The position numbers and the translations under genes are program-made. A stretch of 64,000 nt of DNA from Prado023 sp963747335. GTDB taxonomy: Bacteria; Actinomycetota; Actinomycetes; S36-B12; CAIYMF01. Shown here in pieces: positions 1-9,011 of the stretch. The stretch's first letter is position 1. Each line of letters starts with the position of its first letter. The DNA lies in assembly GCA_963747335.1 (NCBI GenBank), contig CAVVEV010000008.1:62001-126000 (forward strand), in the 5' to 3' direction. The notes under the pieces are model-generated. The model saw only the letters and a list, made by a program, of their open reading frames with translations, had not been told where the DNA came from and searched no databases.

Positions 1-627
1 GGTGCCGGCAAGACGACACTCATGCGCGCGATCGTCGGGGTCCAGGTCATCTCGTCGGGGACGGTGACGGTCCTCGACCGGCCCGGGGGCTCCCACGAGC
101 TGCGCGATCGCGTGGGCTACGTGACCCAGGATCCGAGCGTCTACTCCGACCTCACAGTCCGGCAGAACCTGCGCTACTTCGCCCGGATCCTGGGGGCCCC
201 GCAGTCCGATGTCGACCGAGTCATCGAAGAGGTCCAGCTCGAGGGGCAGGCCGATCAGATGGTCGGCACGCTCTCGGGAGGGGAGCACTCGCGCGTCTCG
301 CTGGCGACGGCCCTGCTCGGCAGGCCCGAGCTGCTCGTGCTCGACGAGCCGACCGTGGGCCTCGACCCGGTGCTGCGCCGGGACCTGTGGGGGCTGTTCG
401 GGCGACTTGCCGCCGGCGGGGTCACGCTGCTGGTCTCCAGCCACGTCATGGATGAGGCCACCCGGTGCGACCGGCTGCTGATGGTGCGCGCGGGCCGCCT
501 GCTGGCGGATGGCACCTTGGCCGAGCTGCGCGCCCTGACCGGCCAGAGCGATCCCGAGGAGGTCTTCCTGCATCTGGTCGACCACGGCGCCGGGGAGTCC
601 CCACGCGAGGGCGGGGTGGCCCGATGA
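1..627 (+). CDS. ABC exporter ATP-binding protein (5' end cut by window)
   Basis: ATPase half of a drug/lipid-type ABC exporter (DrrA-like). The window opens inside the gene at its Walker A motif (GAGKTT, bases 1-18), so the first roughly 35-40 residues are missing. The signature LSGGE lies about 90 codons in, Walker B LLVLDEP follows, and a switch histidine is seen in VSSHVMDEA. The signature ends in Glu where Gln is usual. The stop overlaps the ATG of the next gene by four bases (ATGA), so the permease at 624-1352 is its partner. Substrate cannot be read from the sequence. ABC family membership is certain; the drug/lipid assignment is inference. Confidence 0.93.
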   Translation, partial: GAGKTTLMRAIVGVQVISSGTVTVLDRPGGSHELRDRVGYVTQDPSVYSDLTVRQNLRYFARILGAPQSDVDRVIEEVQLEGQADQMVGTLSGGEHSRVSLATALLGRPELLVLDEPTVGLDPVLRRDLWGLFGRLAAGGVTLLVSSHVMDEATRCDRLLMVRAGRLLADGTLAELRALTGQSDPEEVFLHLVDHGAGESPREGGVAR

Positions 628-1352
628 ACCTGCACCTGACCCTGGCCACGGCGCGCCGCGTGCTCGGCCAGATCCGCAACGACCACCGCACGATGGCCCT
701 GCTCATCGGGGTGCCCACGGTCCTGATGACCCTGTTGTGGTGGATCTACGAGGGCAGCGACGTGTTCAGCCAGATCGGCGCCCCGCTGCTGGGCATCTTC
801 CCGTTGACCATCATGTTCCTCATCACCTCGGTCACAACCCTGCGCGAGCGGACGACGGGCACGCTGGAGCGGCTGATGACCATGCCGATCCGGCGAGCGG
901 ACTTCGTCGTCGGCTACGCGATCGCGTTGGGCTTCGCGGCCCTGATCCAGACCGCGTTCGTCGCGACGTACGCCATCTGGGTCCTGGGGCTGGAGGTCGC
1001 GGGTCCCGAGTGGATGCTGGTGAGCGTCTCGGTCCTCTCCGCGGTGCTGGGGATGTCGATGGGCCTGGCGGCCAGCTCGCTTGCCCGTACGGAGTTCCAG
1101 GCGGTGCAGTTCATGCCAGCCCTGATCTTCCCGCAGTTCCTGCTCTGTGGGCTGCTGGTCCCACGCGACGAGATGCCCCCCGCCGCAGAGGCGATCTCCG
1201 ACCTCCTGCCGTTGAGCTATGCCGTGGATGCGGTCAAGGAGGTCGCCTCGACCCCGGACCCGACGATCGGCTTCGAGGTCGGCATCATCTGCCTTTTCAT
1301 CGTCGGGCTGCTCGCGCTCGGGGTCACGACCCTGCGCCGGCGCTCGGCGTAG
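624..1352 (+). CDS. ABC-2 type exporter permease
   Basis: Membrane partner of the ATPase just upstream, 242 residues with six hydrophobic stretches typical of ABC-2 permeases (DrrB-like). The segment TLRERTTGTLERLMTMPI is the cytoplasmic loop motif that marks the family, and LLPLSYAVDAVKEV before the last helix is also typical. The ATG at 624 overlaps the stop of the ATPase gene, which fixes the start. The 3' end overlaps the convergent gene at 1324-1884 by 29 bases, an unusual but short tail-to-tail overlap. Export is inferred from family; the cargo is unknown. Confidence 0.9.
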   Translation: MNLHLTLATARRVLGQIRNDHRTMALLIGVPTVLMTLLWWIYEGSDVFSQIGAPLLGIFPLTIMFLITSVTTLRERTTGTLERLMTMPIRRADFVVGYAIALGFAALIQTAFVATYAIWVLGLEVAGPEWMLVSVSVLSAVLGMSMGLAASSLARTEFQAVQFMPALIFPQFLLCGLLVPRDEMPPAAEAISDLLPLSYAVDAVKEVASTPDPTIGFEVGIICLFIVGLLALGVTTLRRRSA

Positions 1353-1884
1353 CAGCGGAGGGCGTATCCCGGCGATAGGTGCGCGAAACGAACCCGCTGG
1401 GCCACGACTGGACGCCCTCGAGGTGCATCCCGGCGAAGCGTCCGGTGGCGTGGAACAACGGGCGTCCCGCGCCCAGCAGGACGGGAGCAGTCGTGATGAC
1501 CATGTCGTCAACGAGGTCCTCGGCGAGGAAAGCGCTGATGACCTGCCCGCCATCGAGGTAGACCCGCTGGAGGTCCATTCCGCCCCACATCGCGTGGGCC
1601 TCGCGTGGGGACGGGCTCCAGAAGGTCACCCCCGCGCGCGGTTCCGGTGCGTCGTGGGTGAACACGTACACCGGCCGTTCGCCGAACGGGAGCGGATCCA
1701 GGTGGGCGATGTGGTCGTAGGTGCCTCGCCCCATCGCCAGGGCGTCCACCGAAGCCAGGAACTCGTCGTAGCCGTAGTCCTCGTCGGCGTGAGCGGCCTG
1801 CTCGAGCCAGTCCAGGGACCCGTCCGCTGCCGCGATGTACCCGTCGATGCTGGTGGCGATGAAGACCGAGAGTCGGGTCGTCAT
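1324..1884 (-). CDS. dihydrofolate reductase-like (RibD C-terminal domain) protein
   Basis: Protein of 186 residues of the RibD_C/DHFR-like fold, probably an NADPH-dependent reductase of unknown substrate. The N-terminal SVFIATSIDGYIA strand-loop is the family hallmark; AMGRGTYD, a YLDGG loop and a PVLLGAGRPLF segment follow in the usual order. The ATG at 1884 was chosen over an upstream in-frame ATG because the preceding 39 residues are proline-rich low complexity and the conserved fold starts only after MTTRLS. It lies tail-to-tail with the exporter permease. Upstream is a repeat-rich stretch (1985-2095). Function as true folate reductase is unlikely. Confidence 0.85.
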   Translation of the reverse strand: MTTRLSVFIATSIDGYIAAADGSLDWLEQAAHADEDYGYDEFLASVDALAMGRGTYDHIAHLDPLPFGERPVYVFTHDAPEPRAGVTFWSPSPREAHAMWGGMDLQRVYLDGGQVISAFLAEDLVDDMVITTAPVLLGAGRPLFHATGRFAGMHLEGVQSWPSGFVSRTYRRDTPSAATPSAGAGS

Positions 1885-1984
1885 GGGGATCCTTCGGGTG
1901 CGTGGACGGCGGGCTGAGTGGGGGCTTTGGCTTGGCAGTGGCAGAGGCGGTGGTGGCGGCGGCAGGGCAAGGGCAGGCCTATCA

Positions 1985-2095
1985 AGTTCAGTCCAGATCA
2001 AAGCAGTTCAGTCCATAACAATGCGGTCCAAGATCAGGTCAGGTCAGGTCAGGTCAGGTCAGATCAGGTCAGGTCAGGTCAGGTCAGGTCAGGTC
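1985..2095. repeat. pentanucleotide tandem repeat (AGGTC)13 with flanking 11-base repeat
   Basis: Thirteen contiguous AGGTC units occupy 2031-2095; units 1 and 7 read AGATC, the rest are perfect. Just before it, AGTTCAGTCCA occurs twice (1985-1995 and 2005-2015). The array lies in the 370-base non-coding stretch between the RibD-like gene (leftward) and the 13E12 gene (rightward). The unit length is not a multiple of three and the array is outside any convincing gene. Copy number could vary by slippage; any effect on promoter spacing is inference. Confidence 0.9.
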
Positions 2096-2158
2096 ATCCT
2101 GTCAGTCGACTGCCCGAACGTGCCGCCAATCGCGACCCGCTTCCCCTCACTTCTGTGC

Positions 2159-2203
2159 GTATCCACAGCCGTGTTCGCTGTCTCTGGCGTTGTCAGCCGC
2201 CCG
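2159..2203 (+). repeat. leader repeat copy 1 (shared with 63435-63479)
   Basis: About 40 bases beginning TATCCACAGCC and running through GTTCGCTGTCTC and GGCGTTGTCAGCC are nearly identical to 63437-63475, differing by a few substitutions and a small gap. Here the block lies directly upstream of the LexA-type box and the 13E12 gene, so it looks like the conserved leader of that gene family. Confidence 0.75.
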
Positions 2204-2212
2204 GGGTAGTGT

Positions 2213-2228
2213 TCGTACAGGTGTTCGA
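2213..2228. promoter_or_regulatory. LexA/SOS-type box upstream of 13E12 gene
   Basis: TCGTACAGGTGTTCGA matches the actinobacterial SOS box TCGAAC-N4-GTTCGA with one mismatch. It sits about 28 bases before the likely GTG start at 2256. LexA control of 13E12 family genes is known in mycobacteria, which supports the reading; binding here is inferred. Confidence 0.65.
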
Positions 2229-2255
2229 GTCTGGGTGGATGCGGGGGTGGGTGTG

Positions 2256-3768
2256 GTGAGCAGCACAACACTGGACCAGCGGGTGGTGGACCTGCGCGCG
2301 GTCGGGGCGGTGGGGTCCGCCTCGGCGGAGGTGGTGGCGCTGTGGGAGCGGGCCGGGGCGGTGGCCGGTGGGCACCTGCCCGGCATGGGTTTGCTGGCGG
2401 GGGAGCGGCCGGGTGCCGATGTCGACGTGTTGGCCGGGGCGTTCGCGGTGGTCGAGTACGAGCTGGCCCGCCGGATGCACGCGGCCAGCACGGCGGGCAG
2501 TCTGCCGCTGGTGGGCCCGGGGGCGGTGCTGGGGGCCCGGTGCTGGGCCGGTCCGCAGGCCCGACGGTTGGCCCGGGCGGGAGCCCTGGCCGCCGAGCAC
2601 CCGTCCCTGGCCGCGGTGTGGGCGGCGGGGGTCATCACCTCGGAGCATGTGGATGCGATCGCCCGCAACACCGGCCCGCTGAAGCCTGACGAGGTGGCGG
2701 CGGTGGTTGCGGAGTTGGCCGGGTTGTGGGGGCGGGTGTCCCCGGCGGCGGTCGCTCAGTTCGTGGCCCGGGTGATCCGGGTGCTGCACCCACCCCCGGA
2801 CCCGAACCCGGATGAGACCGGGGCGTATGAGTCCCGGTCCCTGTCGTTCGCCCTGACCGGGGACGCGGTGGTCCTGTCGGGGGTGCTGCACCGGGTGGAG
2901 GGGGAGGCGGTGATCGCCGCCGTGGAGGCGTTCGCGGAACGGTTGCGCTCCGAATGCGGATCACATCCCGGCGTCCGCCCGCCGCGCGGATGGGTTGGTC
3001 GCCCTGGTCAACGCCGCCCACGCCAGCGGGTCGATCCCCCACCGCGGCGGGCTGCCGGTGTCCGTCACAGTCACCCTGGACACCAGCGTCCTCGGGGATC
3101 AGGTGTGGACCACCTCCCGGGGGCACACCCTGACCCAGGCCGAGACCCGGTTCACCGCCTGCGACGCACAAGTCACCCCTATCGTCATCGACACCGCGGC
3201 ATGCCCCGACACCGTCACCGACCTGCTCACCGCCGCCGCGGGCGACGGCTCCGGGGCCGGCCCCGGGGACCCGGGATTCAGCCGTCGAGGGCGCGCGGTC
3301 GGAGCAGGCGCTGGCATCGCAGGCGCTGGCATCGCGAGCACCCCTGGATCTGGGGGCACGCCCCCGGCGGCGCGGATCGCGGCTCTGGCCAGCACCCTGC
3401 TCGGGACCCGGATCCCGTTGGCCGTCGGGCGCACCGCACGGACCGCGAGCCCGGCCCAACGCCGGGCGTTGGCCACCCGGGACCAGGGCTGCATCATCCC
3501 CGGCTGCGCCATCCCCGCCGAGGCATGCCAGACCCACCACGTGCAGGACTGGGCCACCGGCGGCCCATCGGACCTCCCGAACCTGACCCTGCTCTGCTGG
3601 GCCCACCACCGCCAAGTCGACCTCGGCATGTGGACCATCCAACCCGCGTCCAGCCACGCCCCAGTCCCCCGACCCGAACCCGGCGCACCACCCGGAACCC
3701 CCTGGCCCGCCAACCACAACGCCCCCTGGACCATCACCCACACCCCCCGCACCCGCTGGAGGTTATGA
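2256..3768 (+). CDS. 13E12 repeat family HNH endonuclease (DUF222 + HNH), frameshifted
   Basis: DUF222 domain in the first half, HNH nuclease domain at the C-terminus. The HNH core is visible: CIIPGC, then HH before VQDWATGGPSDLPNL, then LLCWAHH. The reading frame breaks near 2950-2960: the upstream frame loses similarity at LRSEC, whereas the frame one base on reads DHIPASARRADGLV and continues to the stop at 3768. Either one extra base or two missing bases explain it. The start is taken as GTG 2256 (GTG 2253 is possible). This family is multicopy in many actinobacteria; its role is uncertain, DNA-damage linked or selfish. A LexA-type box upstream agrees with SOS control. Confidence 0.8.
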
Positions 3769-3802
3769 CGGTCCGGCCGACGGCGCCTACCCTGTGACCG
3801 CC

Positions 3803-5179
3803 ATGAGTGCAGCTACCAGAGACCACGCGCAGGCGGAACCGCTGCGCCCATGCGTGAGTCTCGAGATCCCGCTGGGCCCCGCTGGCCTCGAGGTCCTCAT
3901 GCCTGCGCTGACTGCAGCGATGAGCAGCACCGGACCAGCACTGGGGCTGCTGCCCGCGTCCGGCTCGACGGCATACCGGTCGATGATCTCGGCCGCTGTG
4001 GCCCCAGGGATCCCGGTTCCGGCTCAGGTGGCGGTCATCGCAGCGACGTCGGGCTCCACCGGGAACCCGGCCGGCGTCCTGCTTCCGGCGTCGTCACTGC
4101 GGGCTGCTGCCCAGGGTTTCGCCGACCGTGCTGGCCAACCCGATGGCCACAGGTGGGTCGCCGCCCTGCCCCTGCACCATGCGGGCGGGCTGATGGTCGC
4201 CGTGCGGTCGGTGGTGGCCAGGACGACCCCGGTCGCGGTAGCGAGCCTGGGGGGGGCCGAGCCGTTCACCGCCGAGGCCTTCGCGGTCGCGACGACGAAG
4301 GCCGTCGAGTTGAGCGCGGACGACGACCGACCGCTGGCGGTCTCCCTCGTACCCTCGATGCTCGCCCTGCTGGATGCGGCCGGGGCCACGGGCTGGGACC
4401 TGCTGGCCGAGTACGACGCCGTCCTGGTGGGTGGTGCCGCGGCACCGAGGCCGCTCGTGGACCGCCTGCTGTTCGCCGGGGTCCACGTCTTCACCTCCTA
4501 TGGGATGACTGAGACCTGCGGGGGTGCAGTGTTCGACGGTCGGCCGCTCCCCGAGGTGGTAGTTGACGTGGATCCCGACGGCCGACTTGCGATCAGTGGC
4601 CCGAACGTGGCCCTCGGGTACCGGGATGGCCGCGAGCCCGAGCGGTGGTCGACTGGGCCGGATGGGCGGCGCCGCTTCCGCACCGACGACCTCGGGCGGG
4701 TGAGTCCCGACGGACTGGTGGCGGTCGACGGGCGGGCGGACGACGTGGTGCAGGTCGCCGGAGCCTCGGTCTCTGTGGGCGCGGTGCGGGCCGTGCTCGA
4801 GACGCATGCCTCAGTGGCCGCGGCGGCGGTCGTCGCAGTGCCCGACCCGCAGTGGGGCTCCCTGCTCGTGGCGGCAGTCGTTCCGTCCAATCCGGCAGCA
4901 TCGAGTCCAGCTCCGTCCGATCCGTCAGGCGTGGGCCTGTCGACGGACCTCCACCACGAGGTCGGAGGTGCGCCCCCGGCCGGGTCGCCTGACGCCGGAG
5001 CAGACCCCCGGACATCCCTGGCTGACGAGCTCGGGGACCTCGTGGAACGGGCGCTCGGTCGCACTGCCCGTCCCCGGGCCATCCACCTGGTCCCTTCACT
5101 GCCCACTCTCGAGTCCGGGAAGGTCGATCGCCGGGCGGTGCTGGCGTGGGCGAGCGACCTCGACGGGAGCACCCGATGA
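3803..5179 (+). CDS. menE: o-succinylbenzoate--CoA ligase MenE
   Basis: AMP-forming acyl-CoA synthetase of 458 residues that activates o-succinylbenzoate in menaquinone synthesis. The P-loop is ATSGSTGNPAG (residues 81-91; its usual Lys is Ala), followed by YGMTETCGG and FRTDDLG, the adenylate and hinge motifs. A proline/serine-rich insert interrupts the C-terminal lid before the final ESGKVDRRA, which carries the catalytic lysine. TACCCT (3788-3793) ends nine bases before ATG 3803, suggesting a leaderless mRNA; GTG 3794 is the alternative start. The stop overlaps menA (ATGA), which strongly supports MenE over other ligases of the family. Confidence 0.9.
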   Translation: MSAATRDHAQAEPLRPCVSLEIPLGPAGLEVLMPALTAAMSSTGPALGLLPASGSTAYRSMISAAVAPGIPVPAQVAVIAATSGSTGNPAGVLLPASSLRAAAQGFADRAGQPDGHRWVAALPLHHAGGLMVAVRSVVARTTPVAVASLGGAEPFTAEAFAVATTKAVELSADDDRPLAVSLVPSMLALLDAAGATGWDLLAEYDAVLVGGAAAPRPLVDRLLFAGVHVFTSYGMTETCGGAVFDGRPLPEVVVDVDPDGRLAISGPNVALGYRDGREPERWSTGPDGRRRFRTDDLGRVSPDGLVAVDGRADDVVQVAGASVSVGAVRAVLETHASVAAAAVVAVPDPQWGSLLVAAVVPSNPAASSPAPSDPSGVGLSTDLHHEVGGAPPAGSPDAGADPRTSLADELGDLVERALGRTARPRAIHLVPSLPTLESGKVDRRAVLAWASDLDGSTR

Positions 5180-6084
5180 CCACCTCCGCCCAGTGGATCG
5201 CGGGCGCGCGCCCGCGAACGCTTCCGGCCGCGCTCGCGCCCGTGTTGGTCGGGACCGCAGTGGCGGCATGGGACGGCGGCGCGATCTGGGGCCGCGCGCT
5301 GCTCGCCCTCGTCGTCGCGCTGGCCCTGCAGGTGGGGGTGAACTACGCCAACGACTACAGCGACGGCATCCGCGGGACGGACGCCGAACGCGTGGGACCT
5401 GTGCGCCTCGTCGGTCAGGGCCTGGCTGAGCCGTCCGCGGTCAAGCGCGCCGCCCTCCTGTCCTTCGCGGTGGCGGGGCTGGCGGGGCTGGCGCTCGTCG
5501 TGCTCAGCGGTCTCTGGTGGCTCCTGCTCGTGGGTGGCGCTGCGATCGTGGCCGCGTGGACCTACACCGGAGGGCCCCGCCCCTACGGGTACGCCGGACT
5601 CGGCGAGGTGTTCGTCTTCGTCTTCTTCGGCCTGGTCGCGGTGGGTGGCACCGCCGCTGTCCAGGTCGGGTTCATCAGCGCGCTGGCCTGGACCTGCGGG
5701 GTGGCGGTCGGGGCGCTGTCGTGCGCGATCCTCGTCGTCAACAATCTGCGCGACATCCCCGGGGACACGGTGGCGGGCAAGCGCACCCTGGCCGTACGGA
5801 TCGGCGACCCAGCGACGCGCCGGCTCTACGCCGCCCTCAACGGGGTGGCACTGGCCAGCCCGGCCCTGATCGGCGCCCTCGGTTTCGTGTCCCCCACGAC
5901 CTGGCCGGCATCCGCACTCCTCGGGCTGGGGGCGGTCCCTCTGGCGATCCGGCCGTTGCGCGATGTGCGATTGGGGGCTCGTGGACCCGCCCTCGTGGCG
6001 GTGCTGGTCGCGACCGGTCGACTGCTGCTGGCCTATGGCGTGCTGCTGGCCGGCGGGATCGCGATCGGCGCGCTGGCCGGGTAG
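5176..6084 (+). CDS. menA: 1,4-dihydroxy-2-naphthoate polyprenyltransferase MenA
   Basis: Integral membrane prenyltransferase of 302 residues that attaches the polyprenyl tail to 1,4-dihydroxy-2-naphthoate. Of the two Asp-rich metal/diphosphate motifs, NYANDYSDGIRGTD (about residues 57-70) is clear, and the second, NNLRDIPGDTVAGKRTL, is the MenA type. Eight or so hydrophobic helices are spread over the sequence. The ATG at 5176 overlaps the menE stop. Menaquinol made here is the likely substrate of the cytochrome bd encoded at 50.8-53.3 kb. Confidence 0.95.
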   Translation: MTTSAQWIAGARPRTLPAALAPVLVGTAVAAWDGGAIWGRALLALVVALALQVGVNYANDYSDGIRGTDAERVGPVRLVGQGLAEPSAVKRAALLSFAVAGLAGLALVVLSGLWWLLLVGGAAIVAAWTYTGGPRPYGYAGLGEVFVFVFFGLVAVGGTAAVQVGFISALAWTCGVAVGALSCAILVVNNLRDIPGDTVAGKRTLAVRIGDPATRRLYAALNGVALASPALIGALGFVSPTTWPASALLGLGAVPLAIRPLRDVRLGARGPALVAVLVATGRLLLAYGVLLAGGIAIGALAG

Positions 6085-6191
6085 TGCCTGGGAGAGCGCC
6101 CGCCGAGGGCGTCAGCGACGAGCAATCCGCCCGAAATGCCTGCCCAATAGGCGTTCCGGGCCCCACGGCTGCGGGCGGCAGGCCGGCACAG

Positions 6192-6218
6192 TAGCCTCGA
6201 GGACACCCCCACAGGAGG
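6192..6218 (+). promoter_or_regulatory. -10 box and ribosome binding site of acyl-CoA dehydrogenase gene
   Basis: TAGCCT at 6192-6197 fits an actinobacterial -10 box; a strong AGGAGG lies at 6213-6218, six bases before ATG 6224. Together they fix the start of the dehydrogenase gene and exclude the long upstream extension of its frame. Confidence 0.6.
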
Positions 6219-6223
6219 CCCAC

Positions 6224-8011
6224 ATGCTGCTGTTCAATCCCGCCTCATACGACCCGACGTTCCTCGACGACTCCAGCCGTGAGGCGATGAAGGACCTCGT
6301 GGCCTTCTTCGAGGCCAAGGGATTGGCGGAGATGAAGTCCGAGTACCACGCAGGCATCTGGTACAAGGACTTCCTGGACTTCAACGCGCAGAAAGGGCTC
6401 TTCGCCGGGGTCGCGACCCCCGCCAACGTCGGGGCCCTCCTGGACGGCGCCCCCCAGACCCAGTGGGACACCGCCCGCATCAACGAGCTCAACGAGATCC
6501 TCGGCTTCTACTCCCTGGACCACTGGTACGCCTGGCAGGTCAGCGTGCTGGGACTGGGACCGGTCTGGCTCAGTGCCAACGAGGGCGCCCGCAAGTTGGT
6601 CGGTGAACTGCTGGCCGCGGGCGGCATCTTCGGGTTCGGCCTGTCCGAGCGCACCCACGGCGCCGACATCTACTCCACCGACATGATCCTGACCCGCTCC
6701 GGCGACGGCTGGGTCGCCAACGGCGGCAAGTACTACATCGGCAACGGCAACGAGGCCGCCCGCCTGAGCGTCTTCGGCAGGTTCGCCGACGACGACCCCG
6801 AGCATCCGGGGGAGTACGTCTTCTTCCTCGCCGACACCACGCATCCCAACTACGAGCTGGTGAAGAACACTGTCCAGGCGCAGATGTACGTCTCCGAGTT
6901 CCTGCTGAACGACTACCCGGTGACCGACGCGGACCTGCTCCACGTCGGGCGCCCGGCGTGGGACGCTGCGCTGGCCACGGTCAACGTGGGCAAGGTCAAC
7001 CTCGGCTGGGCCTCGATCGGCATCGCCGAGCACTCGTTCTACGAAGCAGTCGCGCACGCGAACAACCGCGTCCTCTACGGCCGGCGGGTCACGACCTTCC
7101 CGCACGTGCGCCGGATGCTGGCCGACTCCTACGCCCGACTGCTGGCGATGAAGATGTACGCCGCCCGCTCGGCGGACTACCTGCGGGCCGCGTCGGCGGA
7201 GGACCGCCGATTCCTGCTGTTCAACCCGATCACCAAGATGAAGGTCACCAGCGAGGGCGAGCGCGTCATCAACCTGCTGTGGGAGGTCATCGCCGCCCGG
7301 GGCTTCGAGAAGGACACGTACTTCGAGTCAGCGGTCCGCGACATCCGCGCCCTGCCCAAGCTCGAGGGCACCGTGCACGTCAACCTGGCGCTGGTCCTGA
7401 AGTTCCTGCCCAAGTACATGATGGCCGCCGCCGGTGGGGCTGGTGCCCATGAGTCCGTGGGCGTGCGCCGCGAGGCTGCCGATGATGCCTACCTGTTCGC
7501 GCAGGGACCGGCGTCCGGCTTGGGGAAGATCGAGTTCCACGACCCGCGGCCGGCCTTCGAGCGGTTCGGCCACCTTCCCAACGTCGCGGCGTTCGTCGCT
7601 CAGATGCAGGCCCTCGGCACCATGCTGATGAGCGCACCCCCGTCCAAGGAGCAGTCCGAGGACCTCGACTTCCTGCTGACCCTGGGGCAGCTGTTCACGC
7701 AGGTCGTCTACGCGCAACTCGTGGCGGAAGCCGCCGGGCTGGCGCTGTCCGACGACCCGGAGGGGGCACGGCCGGGGTCGGTCTCGGACCTCACCGAGCT
7801 CACCGAGGCGCATGTGGACCGGATCTTCGCGGTATTCGTCCAGGACGTCTCCGAGTTCGCCGTGGCTCTGCACGGGCAGCCCGCCGCCACGCCTGAGCAG
7901 CAGCGGGGCGCGCTCGCGCTGATCTCGCGGCCCGTCCTACCTGCCGACGCGGAAGAGGCGTTCGTCGCGGAGGTGCTCTCCTACGACGGCGCCTGGACGA
8001 TGAACCCCTGA
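6224..8011 (+). CDS. acyl-CoA dehydrogenase (long form)
   Basis: FAD-dependent acyl-CoA dehydrogenase of 595 residues, the first oxidation step of fatty-acid beta-oxidation. It belongs to the enlarged class (about 600 residues) with an extra C-terminal helical domain. FGLSERTHGADI and NGGKYYIGNG are the FAD/substrate strand motifs of the middle domain. The start is fixed by the AGGAGG just before ATG 6224. It stands alone, facing the leftward ohrR-gpx pair. Chain-length preference cannot be told; I see no partner electron-transfer flavoprotein nearby. Confidence 0.88.
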   Translation: MLLFNPASYDPTFLDDSSREAMKDLVAFFEAKGLAEMKSEYHAGIWYKDFLDFNAQKGLFAGVATPANVGALLDGAPQTQWDTARINELNEILGFYSLDHWYAWQVSVLGLGPVWLSANEGARKLVGELLAAGGIFGFGLSERTHGADIYSTDMILTRSGDGWVANGGKYYIGNGNEAARLSVFGRFADDDPEHPGEYVFFLADTTHPNYELVKNTVQAQMYVSEFLLNDYPVTDADLLHVGRPAWDAALATVNVGKVNLGWASIGIAEHSFYEAVAHANNRVLYGRRVTTFPHVRRMLADSYARLLAMKMYAARSADYLRAASAEDRRFLLFNPITKMKVTSEGERVINLLWEVIAARGFEKDTYFESAVRDIRALPKLEGTVHVNLALVLKFLPKYMMAAAGGAGAHESVGVRREAADDAYLFAQGPASGLGKIEFHDPRPAFERFGHLPNVAAFVAQMQALGTMLMSAPPSKEQSEDLDFLLTLGQLFTQVVYAQLVAEAAGLALSDDPEGARPGSVSDLTELTEAHVDRIFAVFVQDVSEFAVALHGQPAATPEQQRGALALISRPVLPADAEEAFVAEVLSYDGAWTMNP

Positions 8012-8053
8012 GGGCCGACCGCACAACACGGGGACGGCAGACGCCTCATCGTG

Positions 8054-8500
8054 CTAAGGATCGGTGCGCACTGACGCCAGGCGGTCGGCCAGCGCCTTCA
8101 GCGACGTCTTGGCCTGCTCGTACTGCGTCATGTCGTCGACCATGTGGGCTGCGAGCGCGGCAGGGACGTCGGCCGCACGCTGCTCGAGGGCCCGACCGGC
8201 GTCGGTCAGATGGATCGTGACCCGACGCTCGTCATCGGCTGCGCGCGTGCGGCGCACGAGCCCGTTCGACTCGAGCCGGCGCAGCAATGGCGACAGCGTC
8301 CCGGAGTCCAGGGACAGGCGCTCGCCGATCTCCCCGACGCCCAGCCCGTCGTCCTCCCACAGCACCAGCATGACCAGGTACTGGGGGTAGGTCAGTCCCA
8401 GATCCGCCAGCAGCGGGCGGTACGCCGCCGTGAGCTCCCGGCTGATCCGGTGGAAGAGGAAGCACAGCTGGTTGTCCAGCTGCAGCTGGGGCAGGGTCAC
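8054..8500 (-). CDS. ohrR: OhrR-type MarR family peroxide sensor
   Basis: Winged-helix repressor of 148 residues. The N-terminal DNQLCFLFH places a cysteine at residue 13, where OhrR proteins have the peroxide-sensing Cys, and the stretch AYRPLLADLGLTYPQYLVML is typical of OhrR. Further MarR features are the recognition helix region SLDSGTLSPLLRRLE and the wing with DERR. It follows the glutathione peroxidase gene after seven bases and is probably co-transcribed with it. OhrR usually controls ohr; here the partner is a Gpx-type peroxidase. An OhrR-like operator sits in the shared promoter (9020-9030). Confidence 0.85.
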   Translation of the reverse strand: MTLPQLQLDNQLCFLFHRISRELTAAYRPLLADLGLTYPQYLVMLVLWEDDGLGVGEIGERLSLDSGTLSPLLRRLESNGLVRRTRAADDERRVTIHLTDAGRALEQRAADVPAALAAHMVDDMTQYEQAKTSLKALADRLASVRTDP

Positions 8501-8507
8501 GGACGGG

Positions 8508-9005
8508 TCACGCCGCGGCGTCGACCAGCATGGCCTCGATGTCCTTGGTCATCGCGGCCGGCTCGGTCTTCGGGGAGTAACGCTTCACGGTGGTCCCGTC
8601 GGGGGCGACGAGGAACTTGGTGAAGTTCCACTTGACGCTGGACCCGAGCAGGCCGCCGGTGCGCTCCTTGAGGAAGGCGAAGACCGGGTGGGTGTCCTTG
8701 CCGTTGACATCCACCTTGGTGGTCAGCGGGAACGTCACACCGAAGTTGACCCGGCAGAACTCCTCGATGGCGTCGTCGTCACCGGGCTCCTGGTTGGCGA
8801 ACTGGTCGCACGGGAAGCCGATGACCACCAGGCCCTGCTCACCATAGGCCTCGTGCAGCGCCTGCAGGCCGTCGTACTGCGGGGTGAATCCGCACTTGCT
8901 GGCCGTGTTGACGATGAGCATCGGACGGCCCCTGAACCGGGCGAAGTCGATCGCCTCGCCGCGGTTGGAGGTAACGGACAGGTCGTAGATCGTGGTGGTT
9001 GTCAT
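8508..9005 (-). CDS. glutathione peroxidase family (thioredoxin-type) peroxidase
   Basis: Gpx-fold peroxidase of 165 residues that reduces organic hydroperoxides or hydrogen peroxide. Cys38 in NTASKCGFTPQY is the peroxidatic position (Cys, not selenocysteine), Cys84 in EEFCRVNFGV sits where thioredoxin-dependent members carry the resolving Cys, and the FPCDQFANQEPG and KWNFTKFLV motifs complete the catalytic site. Actinobacteria generally lack glutathione, so a thioredoxin or mycothiol system is the likelier reductant (inference). The start at 9005 lies seven bases after a -10 box, implying a leaderless message. The ohrR gene follows directly. Confidence 0.92.
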   Translation of the reverse strand: MTTTTIYDLSVTSNRGEAIDFARFRGRPMLIVNTASKCGFTPQYDGLQALHEAYGEQGLVVIGFPCDQFANQEPGDDDAIEEFCRVNFGVTFPLTTKVDVNGKDTHPVFAFLKERTGGLLGSSVKWNFTKFLVAPDGTTVKRYSPKTEPAAMTKDIEAMLVDAAA

Positions 9006-9011
9006 GACTCC

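Noticed and set aside
2031..2095. AGGTC array as replication iterons
   Set aside because: Five-base units are too short and there is no replication initiator gene nearby.
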